From: JAIESQ01 sp964495375
GTDB lineage: Bacteria; Planctomycetota; Planctomycetia; Pirellulales; JAEUIK01
Length of the DNA stretch: 64,000 nt
Reading direction: 5' to 3'
NCBI GenBank assembly: GCA_964495375.1
Contig: CAZBWM010000001.1
Location: 154,818-218,817 of the forward strand
Positions 61,351 through 64,000 of the stretch are shown one piece after another. The notes under the pieces were generated by a model that was given only the letters and a program-made list of their open reading frames with translations, searched no databases and was not told where the DNA came from. Made by a program: the position numbers and the translations under genes. Position 1 is the stretch's first letter. Every line of letters begins with the position of its first letter.

Positions 61351-63624
61351 ATGCGTCGCGCAACTTCGCTGATACTTCTCGTCACCAGCATCTGGCTGGC
61401 GAGCTCTGGCGGCGCGCTGCGCGCGGCGGTCATTGATTGGATCAATCCGGCCGGAGGAACTTTCAGCGATGGCGCGAACTGGCAGGGGGGCAATGCGCCA
61501 GGCCCGGATGACACGGCGTGGTTCGACAATTCGGCAACCTATACGGTCGAATTCTCGACGGCGGCGAACGTGATCGGCTTCTATGTGCCCACCGATCAGG
61601 TAACTCTCGATCTGAATAAAAATACGCTGCAACTGCCGAAGAATTCCAGCCTGCTGGTCGGTTACTTGCCTGGCGACGACGCGTCGCTGACGGTCTACGA
61701 CGGGCTGGTTGATAAAGGCGGCAATGACGATGCCGCCTTTGGTTACCTCTCGGGTAGCCGAGGATCGTTGACCGTCGGGCAAGGGGGCACGTTCAACAGC
61801 TTCGGCGACGTCGTAATCGGCACGTCTGGCGAGGGAGAGTTGATCGTGATTGATGGTGGCAGCCTCGGCACGAAGAACAACGTCATCCTGGGGTACAACG
61901 CGAAATCGCTTGGCAGTGCCGTCGTCACGGGGACCGGTTCCCTAATTACTTCGCCGGGCTTCGAAGTTGGATTCTACGGCGAAGGAACGTTGAAGATTCT
62001 GGCCGGAGGCAAGATCGCGACCTCCGGCTTTGCGAGACTTGGGAGCATCGGCTCAGGGAAGGCGCTCGTATCCGGCGCCGGGTCCGTATGGGAGCCCATC
62101 ATTCTCACGCTTGCCGACACCGGGATTGCCGAGCTCACGATCGAGCAGGGAGGTCGAGTGAAGGCGAGTGCCATCGATCTAGCTTCGGAAGTAGGTGGAA
62201 CCGCAACGGCCGAGCTCAAGGGGACGGGATCGACACTCGACTCCGCGTTCCTCAACATCGGTCGAGCCGGGCAAGGTTCGTTCGTCGTTACCGATGGCGG
62301 CGCAATGAATACGCGTGGTGTGTCGCTTGGCTGGGAATCGAAAGCTGAAGGAACCCTCGAACTGCATGGTACCGGCACCACCTGGGTGAGCACCATTTCC
62401 GACATCTATGTCGGCGTTGAGGGTCACGGCAGTCTGACGATCGATCAGGGAGCCGTCGCTTCGACACCGAATGTTGTCGTCGGAGCAGATGCCGGAGGAG
62501 CGGGAAACGTCTTGGTCTCGGACGTGAGCTCACAATGGTCGACCGGCCAAATCATCGTGGGTGATGCGGGAACGGGCCAACTGAAGGTGGTGAAACTGGC
62601 AACCGTGAATAGCAATTCGGGCATTCTCGGCAACGGCGTCGACTCGTCCGGCGAAGCGGTCGTCACGGGCGCTGGGTCGCGATGGAACCTGCTTGGACAA
62701 CTCCTCGTTGGCAATGGCGGCTCGGGCGAGCTCACGGTTTCCGACGGTGCCACGGTTGCCAACACGAAGGCGTCGCCAGTCGCCTGGATCATTGGTTCGA
62801 GCGCATCGGGCAGCGTCACCGTCGAGGATGCAGGCTCCAAGATGAGCCTGCTGGTTCCGCTCCATGTTGGGTTGAATGGAACCGGATCGCTGACCGTGAA
62901 GAACGGAGGCACCGTGTCCGATACGACGGCCACGATCGGGCGATTTGAAGGAGCGACGGGAATCGTCGACGTGCAGGGAAGCGGCTCCAGTTGGACGCAC
63001 ACTACCACACTCTTTATTGGCGGCGATCAGGCTGGCGCAGGAGGGAGAGGTGAGCTCAACATTTCTGATGCGGGCCTGGTGAAGGCCGGCACCACTGTCA
63101 CTGTGTGGGAAACCGGCTCCGTCCATCTCAACGTCGGCACGCTGCAAGCCACGACCGTGAATCTCTCCGGCGGGTCGCTCGCCGGCATCGGCACCGTCAT
63201 CGGCAACCTGAACAACGCAGGCGAAGTGTCGCCGGGCAACTCCCCAGGCACGCTCAAGGTGCAAGGCAACTTCACGCAGTCGCTCGATGGATTGCTGACG
63301 CTGGAGATCGGCGCGACGGCCGCAGATCTGTTGCAAGTGACGGGTAATGCGACGCTCGGTGGCACGTTGCATCTGAGTTTGTTGGGCGGTTTCACGCCGG
63401 GCTATGGCACAACGTACGACCTGCTGACGGCCAGCAAACTTTCGGGCGCGTTCGACACGCTGGAACTGCCAGACCTGGGCCCTGGCCGCGCGTGGCAATT
63501 CAACTATGGCGCCGATCGTTTCTCAGTAACCGCGGTGCCCGAACCATCGACGATGGTGCTGGGCGCGCTCGGAGCAATGGCGTGCGCGGCGGTGGCGAGG
63601 CGGCGACGCACAAAGGCGTCGTAG
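61351..63624 (+). CDS. Large PEP-CTERM protein with autotransporter-like beta repeats
   Basis: 757 residues from ATG 61351, with AGGGG seven bases upstream; the frame opens earlier at 61237 without a start context. The signal peptide is SLILLVTSIWLASSGGALRA. The body is many units of about 40-55 residues with patterns such as VTGAGSRWNLLGQLLVGN, GSGELTVSDGATV and LHGTGTTWVSTISDIYVG, the passenger-repeat style of autotransporters, predicting a long right-handed beta helix. No translocator barrel is present; the C-terminus VPEPSTMVLGALGAMACAAV plus RRRRTKAS is a PEP-CTERM signal instead. It is likely secreted to the surface or matrix. Confidence 0.9.
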   Translation: MRRATSLILLVTSIWLASSGGALRAAVIDWINPAGGTFSDGANWQGGNAPGPDDTAWFDNSATYTVEFSTAANVIGFYVPTDQVTLDLNKNTLQLPKNSSLLVGYLPGDDASLTVYDGLVDKGGNDDAAFGYLSGSRGSLTVGQGGTFNSFGDVVIGTSGEGELIVIDGGSLGTKNNVILGYNAKSLGSAVVTGTGSLITSPGFEVGFYGEGTLKILAGGKIATSGFARLGSIGSGKALVSGAGSVWEPIILTLADTGIAELTIEQGGRVKASAIDLASEVGGTATAELKGTGSTLDSAFLNIGRAGQGSFVVTDGGAMNTRGVSLGWESKAEGTLELHGTGTTWVSTISDIYVGVEGHGSLTIDQGAVASTPNVVVGADAGGAGNVLVSDVSSQWSTGQIIVGDAGTGQLKVVKLATVNSNSGILGNGVDSSGEAVVTGAGSRWNLLGQLLVGNGGSGELTVSDGATVANTKASPVAWIIGSSASGSVTVEDAGSKMSLLVPLHVGLNGTGSLTVKNGGTVSDTTATIGRFEGATGIVDVQGSGSSWTHTTTLFIGGDQAGAGGRGELNISDAGLVKAGTTVTVWETGSVHLNVGTLQATTVNLSGGSLAGIGTVIGNLNNAGEVSPGNSPGTLKVQGNFTQSLDGLLTLEIGATAADLLQVTGNATLGGTLHLSLLGGFTPGYGTTYDLLTASKLSGAFDTLELPDLGPGRAWQFNYGADRFSVTAVPEPSTMVLGALGAMACAAVARRRRTKAS

Positions 63625-63737
63625 GCCGCGAAGGAATGCGCCAATTTCACACGTAGCGCGCGTCGAAATCGACAACGTGCGTTGTGTGCGTGCAGGATGC
63701 AACCCTTTCAGGGTTGGCGGTGGCTTGGCGTTCCTGT

Positions 63738-63792
63738 CCCAGGGTAGTCGCTGCGCGACAACCCTGGGCTGAAAGCTGCAATCCCTTCGGGA
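63738..63792 (+). repeat. CCCAGGGTAGTCGC palindrome (family D, copy 2)
   Basis: CCCAGGGTAGTCGCTGCGCG then ACAACCCTGGGCTG, a self-complementary hairpin around GCGC, followed by AATCCCTTCGGGAT. The same unit without substitution in its core recurs at 63948. Confidence 0.85.
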
Positions 63793-63947
63793 TAGGATGT
63801 CATGGCTGATGTGGCCACGCATCTTCGTTCCAACCTGTGGATGAACGCTGGTACGCACGGAGTGCGTACCCTACGTTTGCTTCAATCCCTTTGGGATTGC
63901 CGATTGATGCAACCTCTGCAGTTAGTTGTGGTGCGGCGCTGGCGTTC

Positions 63948-64000
63948 CCAGGGTAGTCGCTGCGCGACAACCCTGGGCTGAAGGCTTCAATCCCTTCGGG
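63948..64000 (+). repeat. CCCAGGGTAGTCGC palindrome (family D, copy 3, cut by window end)
   Basis: Copy nearly identical to 63738-63792, including the trailing CAATCCCTTCGGG word. The window ends within the unit. Confidence 0.85.

Larger units (their letters stand above)
63625..64000. other. Intergenic field of family D palindromes
   Basis: No gene. Palindromes CCCAGGGTAGTCGCTGCGCG at 63738 and 63948, a GGTACGCACGGAGTGCGTACC hairpin at 63850-63870, and the words CAATCCCTTCGGGAT and CAACCCTTTCAGGGTTG occur in sequence. The window ends inside this repeat field. Confidence 0.75.

Noticed and set aside
61336..61782. Minus-strand 148-residue frame at the start of the large PEP-CTERM gene
   Set aside because: Antisense shadow without a start context or recognisable domain.

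Overview
The window looks like chromosomal DNA of a planctomycete, most likely order Pirellulales. The evidence is high GC with strong third-position GC bias, many intergenic palindromes, several secreted proteins with a C-terminal PEP-CTERM sorting tail, a kinase-like protein with a membrane anchor, GYF_2 and J-like planctomycete domains, and many lineage-restricted hypotheticals. No rRNA, tRNA, CRISPR array, prophage, transposase or integrase was seen. The organism call is inference from gene content.

Layout. 0-8 kb: start of a BshB1-like deacetylase, a beta-barrel outer-membrane protein with a Cys-rich linker, an M32 carboxypeptidase, two unrecognised proteins and a divergent phosphoglycerate kinase homologue. 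8-16 kb: a large MscS-type channel with a downstream stand-alone Hpt protein, a polytopic His-containing membrane protein convergent with a PYROXD2/CrtI-type oxidoreductase, a 35-residue basic ORF and a GYF_2 protein. 16-22 kb: a PEP-CTERM gene with a clear terminator, then the minus-strand translation operon rpsB-tsf-pyrH-frr with a glycerophosphodiester phosphodiesterase gene at its end. 22-26 kb: an overlapping TetR/HlyD/ABC ATPase/ABC-2 permease export operon. 25.9-27.5 kb: a gene-free stretch of degenerate repeats. 27.5-33 kb: a small hypothetical, a PP1-like phosphatase, three consecutive PEP-CTERM genes and rnpB on the minus strand.

33-47 kb: a 933-residue secreted protein, a DMT transporter, an atypical RmlD-like SDR, a pseudokinase/beta-helix membrane protein, an orphan Flp pilin, a Nudix hydrolase, an M50 site-2-protease homologue and a GAF/HD-GYP protein. 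47-52 kb: a three-gene ABC operon (ATPase, ABC-2 permease, large anchored helical protein). 52-60 kb: small membrane and Tat-exported proteins, a D-2-hydroxyacid dehydrogenase, a J-like membrane protein, and a minus-strand operon ald-mtnA-polytopic membrane protein. 60-64 kb: a repeat block, a possible promoter whose spacer is a run of 11 C, a 757-residue PEP-CTERM protein with autotransporter-like repeats, and another repeat field.

The genes divide into housekeeping (rpsB-tsf-pyrH-frr, rnpB, ald, mtnA), envelope and secretion (five PEP-CTERM proteins, porin-like protein, two ABC systems, channel, pilin) and signalling (TetR, Hpt, HD-GYP, pseudokinase, phosphatase). No single defence or biosynthetic island stands out. 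The most unusual material is the set of paired short palindromes, the fixed-loop palindromes, the poly-C promoter candidate, and enzyme homologues lacking standard catalytic residues.
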